DNA from: an uncultured cyanobacterium
GTDB lineage: Bacteria; Cyanobacteriota; Cyanobacteriia; PCC-6307; Cyanobiaceae
Assembly (NCBI GenBank): GCA_903858015.1
Contig: CAIOGZ010000011.1
Location: 1 to 45,497 of the forward strand
Length of the DNA: 45,497 nucleotides
Direction of reading: 5' to 3'
Shown here in pieces: positions 16,673 through 25,060 of the stretch. A program made the translations under genes and the position numbers. A model generated the notes under the pieces. That model saw nothing but the letters and a program-made list of their open reading frames with translations. It made no database searches and was not told where the DNA came from. Position 1 is the first letter of the stretch, and each line of letters starts with the position of its first letter.

Positions 16673-16984
16673 ATGGCAAACGAAACCATGGGCATCGCCC
16701 TCGGCATGATCGAAACCCGCGGTCTGGTTCCGGCAATCGAAGCCGCCGACGCCATGACCAAGGCAGCCGAAGTGCGCCTGATTGGTCGTGAATTTGTGGG
16801 CGGCGGCTACGTCACCGTCCTGGTTCGTGGCGAAACCGGTGCTGTCAACGCTGCCGTGCGGGCCGGTGCCGACGCCTGTGAGCGCGTGGGTGATGGCCTG
16901 GTGGCTGCCCACATCATTGCCCGCCCCCACCGTGAGGTGGAGCCTGCTCTGAACAGCAGCTTCGGCCTGGGCTCGAAGGACTGA
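16673..16984 (+). CDS. csoS1: Major carboxysome shell hexamer CsoS1
   Basis: 103 residues, a single BMC domain. It starts MANETMGIALGMIETRGLV, with EAADAMTKAAEV, the pore-loop region VGGGYVTVLVRGETGAV and ADACERVGDGLVAAHIIARPH. It forms the hexagonal facets of the alpha-carboxysome shell and lets bicarbonate and RuBP through small charged pores. CAGGAGCAGGTAATG gives a good ribosome-binding site. It is first in the operon csoS1-cbbL-cbbS-csoS2-csoSCA-csoS4AB-csoS1E. The BMC part of CsoS1E further down is close to identical to it. Called csoS1A in some annotations. Confidence 0.97.
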   Translation: MANETMGIALGMIETRGLVPAIEAADAMTKAAEVRLIGREFVGGGYVTVLVRGETGAVNAAVRAGADACERVGDGLVAAHIIARPHREVEPALNSSFGLGSKD

Positions 16985-17044
16985 GGCAGCAGCAGCTGAC
17001 GCCTCCCAATCCGACATCCCTAACGACCCAACCGGAGACCATCC

Positions 17045-18457
17045 ATGAGCAAGAAGTACGACGCAGGGGTTAAGGAGTACCGCGACACCTATTGGACTCC
17101 TGATTACGTCCCCCTCGACACCGACCTGCTGGCCTGCTTCAAGTGCACCGGCCAGGAAGGTGTGCCCAAGGAAGAAGTGGCTGCCGCCGTGGCCGCTGAA
17201 TCCTCCACCGGCACCTGGTCCACCGTGTGGTCCGAGCTCCTCACCGACCTCGACTTCTACAAAGGCCGTTGCTACCGCATCGAAGACGTTCCTGGTGACA
17301 AGGAATCCTTCTATGCCTTCATCGCCTATCCCCTCGATCTGTTCGAGGAAGGTTCGATCACCAACGTGTTGACCTCCCTGGTGGGCAACGTGTTCGGCTT
17401 CAAGGCCCTGCGCCACCTGCGCCTCGAAGATATCCGCTTCCCGATCGCCTTCATCAAGACCTGCGGGGGTCCGCCGAACGGCATCGTGGTCGAGCGCGAC
17501 CGCATGAACAAGTACGGCCGTCCCCTGCTGGGTTGCACGATCAAGCCGAAGCTCGGCCTGAGCGGCAAAAACTACGGTCGCGTCGTCTACGAATGCCTGC
17601 GCGGCGGTCTCGACTTCACCAAGGACGACGAAAACATCAACTCCCAGCCCTTCCAGCGCTGGCAGAACCGCTTCGAGTTCGTGGCTGAAGCTGTTCGTAC
17701 TTCCCAGGAAGAAACCGGCGAGAAGAAGGGGCACTACCTCAACTGCACCGCCAACACCCCCGAAGAGATGTACGAGCGGGCCGAGTTCGCCAAGGAACTG
17801 GGTCAGCCGATCATCATGCACGACTACATCACCGGTGGCTTCACCGCCAACACCGGTCTGGCCAAGTGGTGCCGCAAAAACGGCATGCTGCTCCACATCC
17901 ACCGCGCCATGCACGCGGTGATTGACCGCCATCCCAAGCACGGCATTCACTTTCGGGTGCTAGCCAAGTGCCTGCGCCTCTCCGGTGGTGACCAACTGCA
18001 CACCGGCACCGTGGTGGGCAAGCTCGAAGGGGATCGCCAAACCACCCTCGGTTACATCGACCAGCTGCGGGAATCCTTCGTTCCCGAAGACCGCAGCCGC
18101 GGCAACTTCTTCGACCAGGACTGGGGCTCCATGCCCGGCGTGTTCGCCGTTGCCTCCGGCGGTATCCACGTGTGGCACATGCCCGCCCTGGTGGCCATCT
18201 TCGGTGACGACTCGGTGCTCCAGTTCGGTGGTGGCACCCACGGCCACCCCTGGGGTTCGGCCGCCGGCGCCGCCGCCAACCGGGTGGCCCTGGAAGCCTG
18301 CGTCAAGGCCCGCAATGCCGGCCGTGAAATCGAACGCGAAGGCCGCGACATCCTCACCGAAGCCGCCAAGCACAGCCCCGAGCTGGCGATCGCCCTCGAA
18401 ACCTGGAAGGAAATCAAGTTCGAGTTCGACACCGTCGACAAGCTCGACGTCCACTGA
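17045..18457 (+). CDS. cbbL: RuBisCO large subunit, form IA
   Basis: 470 residues, full length. Carboxylates ribulose-1,5-bisphosphate. Active-site segments are intact: [16 protein letters not shown] (Lys167 and Lys169), [17 protein letters not shown] with the carbamylated Lys193, [22 protein letters not shown], loop 6 [10 protein letters not shown] and GGTHGHPWG. The N-terminus [17 protein letters not shown] and the C-terminus ending DTVDKLDVH are typical of the alpha-carboxysomal form IA enzyme. GGAG lies eight bases before ATG. csoS1 ends 61 bases upstream, and cbbS starts 116 bases downstream after a stem-loop. The enzyme is held in the carboxysome by the CsoS2 N-terminal repeats. Confidence 0.99.
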   Translation: MSKKYDAGVKEYRDTYWTPDYVPLDTDLLACFKCTGQEGVPKEEVAAAVAAESSTGTWSTVWSELLTDLDFYKGRCYRIEDVPGDKESFYAFIAYPLDLFEEGSITNVLTSLVGNVFGFKALRHLRLEDIRFPIAFIKTCGGPPNGIVVERDRMNKYGRPLLGCTIKPKLGLSGKNYGRVVYECLRGGLDFTKDDENINSQPFQRWQNRFEFVAEAVRTSQEETGEKKGHYLNCTANTPEEMYERAEFAKELGQPIIMHDYITGGFTANTGLAKWCRKNGMLLHIHRAMHAVIDRHPKHGIHFRVLAKCLRLSGGDQLHTGTVVGKLEGDRQTTLGYIDQLRESFVPEDRSRGNFFDQDWGSMPGVFAVASGGIHVWHMPALVAIFGDDSVLQFGGGTHGHPWGSAAGAAANRVALEACVKARNAGREIEREGRDILTEAAKHSPELAIALETWKEIKFEFDTVDKLDVH

Positions 18458-18495
18458 TCACCCACCCCTGATCAGGTTGCGGTAACCGCTGGGAA

Positions 18496-18514
18496 AGGAG
18501 CCATTTTGGCTCCT
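18496..18514 (+). terminator. Stem-loop between cbbL and cbbS
   Basis: AGGAGCCA and TGGCTCCT form an 8-base perfect stem with a 3-base loop. No U-run follows, so it is more likely an RNA-stabilising or partial-attenuation element than a full terminator. Confidence 0.55.
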
Positions 18515-18573
18515 CTTCCAAGCTGGCTGTTTCTGTAACGACGCCTCCAAACCCTTCACCACCAAGGCCCCCC

Positions 18574-18915
18574 ATGCCCTTCAACAGCACCGTGGGTGAC
18601 TACCAAACAGTCGCCACCCTGGAGACATTCGGCTTCCTGCCGCCGTTCACCCAGGATGAAATTTACGACCAGATTGCCTATATCATCGCCCAGGGCTGGA
18701 GCCCCCTCGTCGAGCACGTCCACCCCAGCCGCTCGATGGTCACCTATTGGTCGTACTGGAAGCTGCCCTTCTTCGGTGAGAAGGATCTCGGTGTGATTGT
18801 GAACGAGCTCGAAGCCTGTCACCGCGCCTACCCCGACCACCATGTGCGCTTGGTCGGCTACGACGCTTACACCCAGAGCCAGGGTGCCTGCTTCGTGGTG
18901 TTCGAGGGCCGCTGA
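18574..18915 (+). CDS. cbbS: RuBisCO small subunit, form IA
   Basis: 113 residues. It caps the L8 core to give L8S8 RuBisCO. The small-subunit pattern is clear: YQTVATLETFGFLPPFTQDEI near the N-terminus, YIIAQGWSPLVEHV, YWSYWKLPFFGE and VRLVGYDAYTQSQGACFVVF at the end. It lacks the longer beta-A/beta-B loop of green-type forms, as expected for form IA. ATG 18574 gives the standard length. A 459-base gene-free stretch follows before csoS2, so cbbS may be the last gene of a first transcript segment. Confidence 0.98.
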   Translation: MPFNSTVGDYQTVATLETFGFLPPFTQDEIYDQIAYIIAQGWSPLVEHVHPSRSMVTYWSYWKLPFFGEKDLGVIVNELEACHRAYPDHHVRLVGYDAYTQSQGACFVVFEGR

Positions 18916-18923
18916 ACCATGGT

Positions 18924-18954
18924 CTGCGGTTACGTCTTCTAGGCGCAACCGCAG
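18924..18954 (+). other. Inverted repeat downstream of cbbS
   Basis: CTGCGGTT (18924-18931) and AACCGCAG (18947-18954) pair perfectly around a 15-base loop, nine bases after the cbbS stop. No T-run follows. It may stabilise the 3' end of the csoS1-cbbLS message. The following AT-richer bases, about 19005-19045, could carry a secondary promoter for csoS2, but no clear boxes are visible. Confidence 0.45.
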
Positions 18955-19280
18955 CAAATGGAACAGGGTTGAGCAGCTTACTTCGCAACTCGCAAGCCAC
19001 TACTAGCTGTTTATCTGGCTATTGATTTAGCTATTTACCTAGCAGGTAGCCGTTCGTCAAACGATCAAGGTTTGCCCTCGAATCGAGGATTGCTCAACCC
19101 ACCAACATCTGCGGCAACATCACTGCCGATGGCAGCTTGATTTAGGCAAGTCCCTGCACTTCCTTGTCGAGCCTTGCAGTTGGTAGCAGCGTTGCACCCA
19201 AACAGCATTTCTGTAGCTAGCCATCCATGGCAGCTGCCGGGCTGGTGAATCTGGAGTTTCCAGGTTCGCTTTGCCTCCAG

Positions 19281-19342
19281 ACGTCCCCTTTCCCAGGCGT
19301 CCCTTTCCCTTGACGTCCCCAGTGGCGTCTCCCAGGCGTCCC
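19281..19342 (+). repeat. RCGTCCC motifs repeated every 16 bases in the csoS2 leader
   Basis: ACGTCCC or GCGTCCC starts at 19281, 19297, 19313 and 19336, with a variant GCGTCTC at 19325. Together they lie 33-94 bases before the csoS2 start codon. The regular spacing suggests tandem duplication or a repeated protein or RNA contact site. csoS2 itself has no clear Shine-Dalgarno sequence. Confidence 0.5.
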
Positions 19343-19374
19343 TGTGACGTTGTCAACCTCTTCCCCGGGCGGTC

Positions 19375-21903
19375 ATGGCCAGCACATCGAGTCGTCAAGC
19401 AGCCCTTGAGCGCCGCAAGGCCCTCACCGATGGCGGCAAGAAATCCGCTGGCCGTTACAGCTCCTCCCCCGGACGCGTTCGCACAGCCAACGACGCCCGT
19501 CCGGCCCGCACGGCGGTGGATCCAACCGCCAGCCCAGCCCAGGCGGCGGCCAGCGCTGCCAGGCCCACGGCTACGGCCAGCCGTACTGCCAGCCGCCCAA
19601 CCCGCCCCGGCCGCTCCGCCCCGGCCTCCCTGGCTTCGCCCCAAGCCGCCGGGCGGCCAGCCGGTCGCCCGGCCGGCAAGCCGGTCGCTAACCCCAGCCG
19701 CGAGTTGGTGCTCGCCCGCCGGGAGGCCCTCTCCCGGCGCGGTAAGCGGGCCGATGGCTCCAAGGACCGCACCCGCACCGACCTGCCGCGCCCGGCAACC
19801 GCTGCCGCACCCGTCCCAGCCAAGGCCGAGCACACGTGCAAGTGCCAGGACCGGGAACCGGTCGCGAGCCAGAGCGCCAGCCGTCGGCGCGACAGCCTGT
19901 CCCTCTCCAACAACAGCCGCACCCCGAGCACCCCAGCTGGCGCCGCCGAGCAGCGTCGAGCCAGCACGGCCAAGCGTGCCGCTGTGCACAACCCCAGCCG
20001 AGCCCTTGTCTTGGCCCGCCGCGAGGCCCTGTCCAAGCGGGGCAAATCCTCGAACACGCCCTATAGCACCAGCGCCGCCAGCGTGGCGCGCCAGGGCAAC
20101 CCCGATCTGAGCAGCCGAGAGCTCGCCCAGAAGGTGCGCGAACTCAAATGCAAGGTGGGCTCGGCTGGGGCCGCCCGCCAAGGGGCCACCCGCCCCACCG
20201 GCCCCAACCGCAACGGCTCCAAGCAGGCCCTGCAGCGGGAGGCGAGCCTCAAGGTGGGCGTCAGCCACACCCTGGCCGGCCAGGTGGTGACCGGCACCCA
20301 GGCCAACCGCTCGCCAAAAACCACCGGCAACGATGCGGCCACCTGCCGCGCGATCACGGGCACCGAGTACCTCGGAGCTGAAATCTTCAATACCTTTTGT
20401 CAGAGCGACATGCCCAGCCGCCAGCCCGCCAAGGTGCGGGTGAGCGCCACCAGCCATGGCAACCGCGTCACCGGTAACGAGGTGGGCCGCTCCGAAAAGG
20501 TGACCGGCGATGAACCCGGCACCTGCAAGCTTGTCACCGGCACCGAGTACGTCTCGGCGAATCAAGATGCGGCCTACTGCGGCATTAACACCCCCAACCC
20601 GCGCAAGGTGGGACAGACGGTCACCTCCGCCGGTCGGCCGGTTTCGGGGGTGATGGTCGGCCGCTCCGAGCGGGTGACCGGCAATGAAGCCGGCTCCAAC
20701 CGCCAGCTCACCGGAAGCCAATACATCACCGAACAATTTGAGCAGCCGGGCCGCTCGCCCCAGAAGGTGGCGAGCCTGCAGACGCTGCGGGGCACGGGGA
20801 TCACCGGCACCCACGTCGGCCGCAGCGGCCAGGTCACCGGCGATGAGCCCGGCAGCTGTCGCTTGATCACGGGCGACGAATACATCGGGACCCAGCAGTA
20901 CGACCAGTTCTGTGCCACCCGTCCCCAGCCGGAAGCCGCCAAGGTGGGCTTCAGCGTCACCAACCGCAATCTGGTGGTGAGCGGCACCCGCACCGGCCGC
21001 TCCGACAATGTGACCGGCGATGAACCCGGCACCTGCAAGGTGGTGACCGGCACCCCCTACGCGGGCCTTGAGGAGGCCGGCAATTGGTGCTCCACCAGCC
21101 AGGTGGCCGCTGTGCGCCAGCGCACTCCGGTGCGCATGGGCTCCGTGATGACGGGCATCCAGCCCGGCATCGGCGGTGGGATGACCGGGGCCGAACGGGG
21201 AGCCTGCGGCCCCGTCAGCGGTACCCCCTACGTCGGGGCTGACCAGCAGCTGGAAGCCTGCGGTGCCGCCACCACCGCCGACGCCGACTTTCCGCTGCCG
21301 ATCGGCACGGCGCCCTGGCAACAGTTCAGCGTCCAGTCCCCCGCCCGGGTGGCCCAGGGCGAGCGCGCGACGCAGGGTGCCGTCACCGGCAGCAGCTATG
21401 AATTTGGAGGGCGCATCACCGGCCCTTTCGACATGGCCGGTGGCAAGGTCACCGGCACTGAACAGTTCCGCTCCGACCGCCGCGGCAGGCAGCCAGCTGT
21501 TGCTCCTGCAGAGCGTCTGGCTCCTGCAGCCCGCCTTGCGCCAGCGGCCCGGTTTGCCCAAGCCGCCAATCTCGCCCCAGCGCCAGCCCCAGCTGCCGTC
21601 GCGCTCGTCGCGTCGAACCCCGCCGCTGCTGCCGCTGCTGGTTTCGTCTCGCGGGTGACCGGCGAAGGCTCGGGCCAGAACATCACGGGCGACGATTGGG
21701 ACCGCGGCGATCGGGTCACCGGTACGGAAGGGGTCTCGGCGCGGCGCCGCAATCCCAGTCGCCAGGGGGGGCTAACCGCCATGCCCGGTTTCCAGTCGAA
21801 GCGCAACGAGCAGGTGCCTGAACCCGTAAGCCGGATCACCGGTGGCAGCGGTAACACCCTCGCCGGATCGCTGATCACGGTGTCTGGCGGCGCCCGGGGC
21901 TGA
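19375..21903 (+). CDS. csoS2: Carboxysome assembly scaffold CsoS2
   Basis: 842 residues, intrinsically disordered and very basic. N-region (1 to about 290) holds RuBisCO-binding repeats of the type SRELVLARREALSRRGK (also AALERRKALTDGGK, SRALVLARREALSKRGK and SSRELAQKVRELKCK). M-region (about 293-628) has six repeats starting KVG and ending in VTGTEYxxxxxxxxC; the third (KVGQTVTSAGRPVSG) lacks the usual cysteines. C-region (629-842) carries VTGTEQFR-type repeats and the terminal peptide SRITGGSGNTLAGSLITVSG that anchors CsoS2 in the shell. CsoS2 links RuBisCO to the shell during assembly. One continuous frame; I saw no sign of the programmed frameshift known from Halothiobacillus. csoSCA follows six bases after the stop. 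Confidence 0.97.
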   Translation: MASTSSRQAALERRKALTDGGKKSAGRYSSSPGRVRTANDARPARTAVDPTASPAQAAASAARPTATASRTASRPTRPGRSAPASLASPQAAGRPAGRPAGKPVANPSRELVLARREALSRRGKRADGSKDRTRTDLPRPATAAAPVPAKAEHTCKCQDREPVASQSASRRRDSLSLSNNSRTPSTPAGAAEQRRASTAKRAAVHNPSRALVLARREALSKRGKSSNTPYSTSAASVARQGNPDLSSRELAQKVRELKCKVGSAGAARQGATRPTGPNRNGSKQALQREASLKVGVSHTLAGQVVTGTQANRSPKTTGNDAATCRAITGTEYLGAEIFNTFCQSDMPSRQPAKVRVSATSHGNRVTGNEVGRSEKVTGDEPGTCKLVTGTEYVSANQDAAYCGINTPNPRKVGQTVTSAGRPVSGVMVGRSERVTGNEAGSNRQLTGSQYITEQFEQPGRSPQKVASLQTLRGTGITGTHVGRSGQVTGDEPGSCRLITGDEYIGTQQYDQFCATRPQPEAAKVGFSVTNRNLVVSGTRTGRSDNVTGDEPGTCKVVTGTPYAGLEEAGNWCSTSQVAAVRQRTPVRMGSVMTGIQPGIGGGMTGAERGACGPVSGTPYVGADQQLEACGAATTADADFPLPIGTAPWQQFSVQSPARVAQGERATQGAVTGSSYEFGGRITGPFDMAGGKVTGTEQFRSDRRGRQPAVAPAERLAPAARLAPAARFAQAANLAPAPAPAAVALVASNPAAAAAAGFVSRVTGEGSGQNITGDDWDRGDRVTGTEGVSARRRNPSRQGGLTAMPGFQSKRNEQVPEPVSRITGGSGNTLAGSLITVSGGARG

Positions 21904-21909
21904 TCGGCC

Positions 21910-23475
21910 ATGCCCCGCCGTCCAGTTCCCACCCCCATCCGCCCCCTGGCCCCGAGCGCACCGCGGCGGCGTCCTGCTGCGGAAGGCTCCGATCTCCGCG
22001 ACAGGCTGGCCGACGTGCGTGGCCAAGCCCCTGCCTCCCCAGCTGGTTTGGCCAGGCGTCGTTCTGGCGGACTTCATCCGCTCAGCGATGGCCGCAGCAA
22101 CGCCGCTCTGCAGGCCTACGACCAACGGGTCAAGCAGGCGTTTGACAGGATCGTGCCGCTGCTGAAGCAGCTTTCGGCCCTCCAACACGAGGACGATTTC
22201 GTGGCCCGGGCCCAGCAGCTTGCCAAGGCCCAACTGGGTTATGAGCTGCCGTTGCCGATCCTGGAGCGGGCCTGGGTGAGCCAACTCGACATGCGCACCC
22301 TGTTCGCCTGGTGCCTGTTCGAGACCTATGAACAGATCAGCGCCAGCTTCTTCCAGCACGACCCCCTGGCTGGAGCGCGCGACTCGGCTGCAGCCCGCGA
22401 CTTTGAGCAATTCCTGCTCGATTGCGGTTTCCACCTGCTCGATATCACCCCCTGCGCCGATGGCCGCCTCGCCCATGCGATCGCCTTCGCCCTGAGGCTG
22501 CCCTACAGCGCCGTGCGCCGCCGCCCCCATGCCGGTGCCCTGTTTGACGTGGAGAACACGGTGAACCGCTGGATCAAGACCGAGCACCGCCGCTATCGGG
22601 AAGCCCAGCCCAACCAAGCCCATGCCGACACCCGCTATCTGAAGGTGGTTCTGTACCACTTCAGTTCGCTTGATCCAAAGCATGAGGGTTGCGCCGCCCA
22701 CGGCAGCAACGACAGCTTGGCCGCTTCCTGCGGCGCCCAGCGGCTCCAGGATTTCCAGCAGGCCGTGGAAAACAGCTTCTGCTGCGGTGCCTCGGTGGAC
22801 CGCCTGCTGATCGGGATCGACACCGACACCGATGCGATCCGGGTGCATGTGCCGGGCCTCGACGGCAGCACCCACCTGGACCGTTGGCTGGATGCCCGCG
22901 ACGTTTACGACGCTACGTTTGGGCTCAACAGCCAGGAGGGCCGGGCCCGCATCCAGGCGATGGTGGAGGAAGCGGCCGCCGCCAGCCCCGACCCCGGCAT
23001 GGTGAAGTTGATCAGCCGGCTGATCGAAAACAACCTATCCCAGATCGATTATGTCCGCCAGGTCCACGGGGGAAATTATGGCGATGCGGGTCATGCCGAA
23101 CGGTTCATCGGAGTAGGGATTGGCTTCAAGGAGATTCACTTGCGCAATCTCACTTATTTTGCCTACATGGATACGGTTGAAGAAGGCGCTGCCGACTTGG
23201 ATGTGGGCGTCAAGATCTTTAAGTCCCTCAATGTGTCGCGCGGTTTGCCGGTGCCGGTGGTGGTGCGGTTCGATTACAGTGGCAAGGTGCCTGGGGCAAG
23301 GGAGCGGGCCGTCGGCCGCGCTGAGCGGGTCCTGGCGGCGATGCGGGCCCGCTATAAGGACCTGTTTGACCAAGGCTTGATCCATGCCCTGCTCACCGTG
23401 CACGACAAGGACCGGCTCGACCCTGCCGAAGCGGTAGGGTCAACGATCAGCTTTGAGACGGGAGGAGGCCACTGA
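21910..23475 (+). CDS. csoSCA: Carboxysomal beta-type carbonic anhydrase CsoSCA (CsoS3)
   Basis: 521 residues. Converts bicarbonate to CO2 inside the carboxysome. The N-terminal 60 residues are Pro/Arg-rich and probably bind RuBisCO or the interior. A helical domain follows, then the catalytic domain with CADGR (Cys182, Asp184, Arg186) and CAAHGS ... C (His264, Cys274), matching the zinc site and Asp-Arg pair of this family. The C-terminal domain is a decayed duplicate of the active-site fold lacking zinc ligands. ATG 21910 is six bases after the csoS2 stop; csoS4A starts one base after the stop codon. Formerly called csoS3. Confidence 0.97.
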   Translation: MPRRPVPTPIRPLAPSAPRRRPAAEGSDLRDRLADVRGQAPASPAGLARRRSGGLHPLSDGRSNAALQAYDQRVKQAFDRIVPLLKQLSALQHEDDFVARAQQLAKAQLGYELPLPILERAWVSQLDMRTLFAWCLFETYEQISASFFQHDPLAGARDSAAARDFEQFLLDCGFHLLDITPCADGRLAHAIAFALRLPYSAVRRRPHAGALFDVENTVNRWIKTEHRRYREAQPNQAHADTRYLKVVLYHFSSLDPKHEGCAAHGSNDSLAASCGAQRLQDFQQAVENSFCCGASVDRLLIGIDTDTDAIRVHVPGLDGSTHLDRWLDARDVYDATFGLNSQEGRARIQAMVEEAAAASPDPGMVKLISRLIENNLSQIDYVRQVHGGNYGDAGHAERFIGVGIGFKEIHLRNLTYFAYMDTVEEGAADLDVGVKIFKSLNVSRGLPVPVVVRFDYSGKVPGARERAVGRAERVLAAMRARYKDLFDQGLIHALLTVHDKDRLDPAEAVGSTISFETGGGH

Positions 23476-23476
23476 A

Positions 23477-23818
23477 ATGTTGATTTGCAAAGTGGTGAAG
23501 CCCCTGGTCTCCACCAATCGCATCCCCGATTTTGAGCATAAACACCTGCAAGTGGTGCTCGATGGCAGCACCCAGAAGGTGGCCGTCGATGCCGTGGGTT
23601 GCATTCCCGGCGATTGGGTGATTTGTGTGGGCAGCTCCGCAGCGCGGGAGGCCGCCGGCAGTAAGTCGTATCCCAGCGATCTGACGATCGTGGGCATCAT
23701 CGACCATTGGGACCCCGACGCCGGCAAAGCCCCGCCAGCCCCTAAGCCTGGGACCCTGAGCTCCGATCCAGCCGCCGCCAGCGGCGCCGGGGCCGTCTCC
23801 AAAGGAGAGCAGGGCTGA
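23477..23818 (+). CDS. csoS4A: Carboxysome vertex pentamer CsoS4A
   Basis: 113 residues from ATG 23477 (MLICKVVKPLVSTNRIP). It is a BMC-P (EutN/CcmL) domain of about 83 residues: HLQVVLDGSTQKVAVDAVG, GDWVICVGSSAARE and LTIVGIIDHW. It is followed by a Pro/Ala-rich tail of about 28 residues. Pentamers close the twelve vertices of the icosahedral shell. GGGAGGAGG (23459-23467) lies nine bases before the start. The TGA stop shares its A with the ATG of csoS4B. The C-terminal tail is longer than the structural core needs and is probably disordered. Confidence 0.96.
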   Translation: MLICKVVKPLVSTNRIPDFEHKHLQVVLDGSTQKVAVDAVGCIPGDWVICVGSSAAREAAGSKSYPSDLTIVGIIDHWDPDAGKAPPAPKPGTLSSDPAAASGAGAVSKGEQG

Positions 23819-24069
23819 TGGAGATCATGCAGGTGACCGGCTCCCTCGTCTGCACCCAGCGGGTGCCTGGGCTTGACCACTCGAACCTGCGCATCTTGCG
23901 AACCGCCAAGGGCAAGCTGAATGTGGCCGTCGACCCGGTGGGGGCCAACGCGGGCAATTGGGTGTTCACCGCCAGCGGTTCGGCGGCTCGCTTCGCCTGC
24001 GGCAACCCCGAGGTCCATACCGATCTCACCATCGCTGGAATCATCGATTTCTGGGAACCGGACGGTTGA
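23818..24069 (+). CDS. csoS4B: Carboxysome vertex pentamer CsoS4B
   Basis: 83 residues, a minimal BMC-P domain: MEIMQVTGSLVCTQRVPGL, LRILRTAKGKLNVAVDPVG, GNWVFTASGSAARFA and DLTIAGIIDFW. Second vertex protein, normally less abundant than CsoS4A and partly interchangeable with it. The start ATG overlaps the csoS4A stop by one base, with AAAGGAGAG (23799-23807) as ribosome-binding site, so translation is coupled. The csoS1E start lies 88 bases downstream. Confidence 0.96.
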   Translation: MEIMQVTGSLVCTQRVPGLDHSNLRILRTAKGKLNVAVDPVGANAGNWVFTASGSAARFACGNPEVHTDLTIAGIIDFWEPDG

Positions 24070-24157
24070 TCGCCGCCGGGCACTGCCGGCCCCGCCCAAC
24101 CTCCGCCCGGTAGAGCCACCGCACCGATCCCCCTCCCCGCCTCCCCCATCGCTACCC

Positions 24158-25060
24158 ATGGCCAGCCCTAAATCCCGCCCCTCGTCCCGTTCGGCCAACC
24201 GGAGCCCCGCCGCTGCCAACGAGGCTGCCGGAGTGGTGAAGCTGGGCTCCTATGGCCCTGGGACTGGGCCCAAGGAGGGCGGCCTCCAAGCTCCCGCCGC
24301 GGTTGCCCCCGCAGCGGAACCGCAGGCGGCTGCGGCGAAACCGCCGCTTGCCGATCAACCGGTGGCCATCTCCGCCACCGCCCCACCCACCGCCACCAGC
24401 CAACCGCCCGCCAGCGCCCCTGCCCCGGCGCCGGCCACCCCGCCAGCCCCCGGGGCTGCTGGGGTGCCCATGGTCAGCCAACCGCCCCCGGCACTGCCGG
24501 CCGCTAACCCAGCGGCCGCCAAGGTCTTGCCCAGCTCCCCAGTTGGGCAGGCCGCTGCCGCCGCCAAGGCAGCCCCAGCCGCCAAGGCTGCTCCGGCTCG
24601 CCGGGGCAGGGTCAGTGCTTCCCGGCCCGCCAAGGCCGCCGCTGCTCCCCGCTCCCGGCAGAGCAGCATCGTGGGCTCCGCCGCCGCGACTGCGCGCCGC
24701 GACGGCGCCGGTACCCCACCCCCATCCCCCTCCACTACCCTCACCTTCCCCATGGCTGACTCGGTTCAGGGCATCGCCCTCGGCATGATCGAAACCCGCG
24801 GCCTGGTTCCCGCCATCGAGGCGGCTGACGCCATGACCAAGGCCGCTGAAGTGACCCTCGTGGCCCGTGAATTCGTTGGCGGCGGCTACGTGACCGTGAT
24901 GGTGCGCGGTGAAACCGGTGCGGTGAATGCCGCTGTGCGCGCTGGCGCCGACGCCTGTGAACGGGTGGGCGATGGGCTGGTGGCCGCCCACATCATTGCC
25001 CGCCCCCATGGCGAGGTGGAGCCCGCCATCAACGCCAGCGGCGTCGCCCGTCGCCTCTGA
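24158..25060 (+). CDS. csoS1E: Extended carboxysome shell protein CsoS1E
   Basis: 300 residues. The last about 102 (from residue 199) are a BMC domain almost identical to CsoS1: VQGIALGMIETRGLV, EAADAMTKAAEV, VGGGYVTVMVRGETGAV and HIIARPHGEVEPA. The first 198 residues are low-complexity Ala/Pro/Ser with basic clusters (SPKSRPSSRSANRS, ARRGRVSASRPAKAA), surely disordered. The domain itself starts at an internal in-frame ATG (24752, MADSVQG), so a short CsoS1-like product could also be made. CsoS1E is a minor shell component of cyanobacterial alpha-carboxysomes; the basic extension may bind cargo or RNA (inference). The start at 24158 (MASPKSRPSS) is chosen by position. The stop overlaps the next ATG. 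Confidence 0.88.
   Translation: MASPKSRPSSRSANRSPAAANEAAGVVKLGSYGPGTGPKEGGLQAPAAVAPAAEPQAAAAKPPLADQPVAISATAPPTATSQPPASAPAPAPATPPAPGAAGVPMVSQPPPALPAANPAAAKVLPSSPVGQAAAAAKAAPAAKAAPARRGRVSASRPAKAAAAPRSRQSSIVGSAAATARRDGAGTPPPSPSTTLTFPMADSVQGIALGMIETRGLVPAIEAADAMTKAAEVTLVAREFVGGGYVTVMVRGETGAVNAAVRAGADACERVGDGLVAAHIIARPHGEVEPAINASGVARRL

Noticed and set aside
16559..17950. 463-codon minus-strand frame across csoS1 and cbbL
   Set aside because: Antisense shadow of two highly conserved genes; no start context and no domain.
19120..21561. 813-codon open frame on the minus strand opposite csoS2
   Set aside because: Composition is Gly/Ala/His-rich with no recognisable domain; it arises from the codon bias of csoS2 on the other strand, whose repeats and termini are unmistakable.
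19375..21903. Programmed frameshift in csoS2 giving a short CsoS2A form
   Set aside because: Described for Halothiobacillus, but I could not point to a slippery heptamer with a following structure here, and cyanobacterial CsoS2 is usually made as one form.
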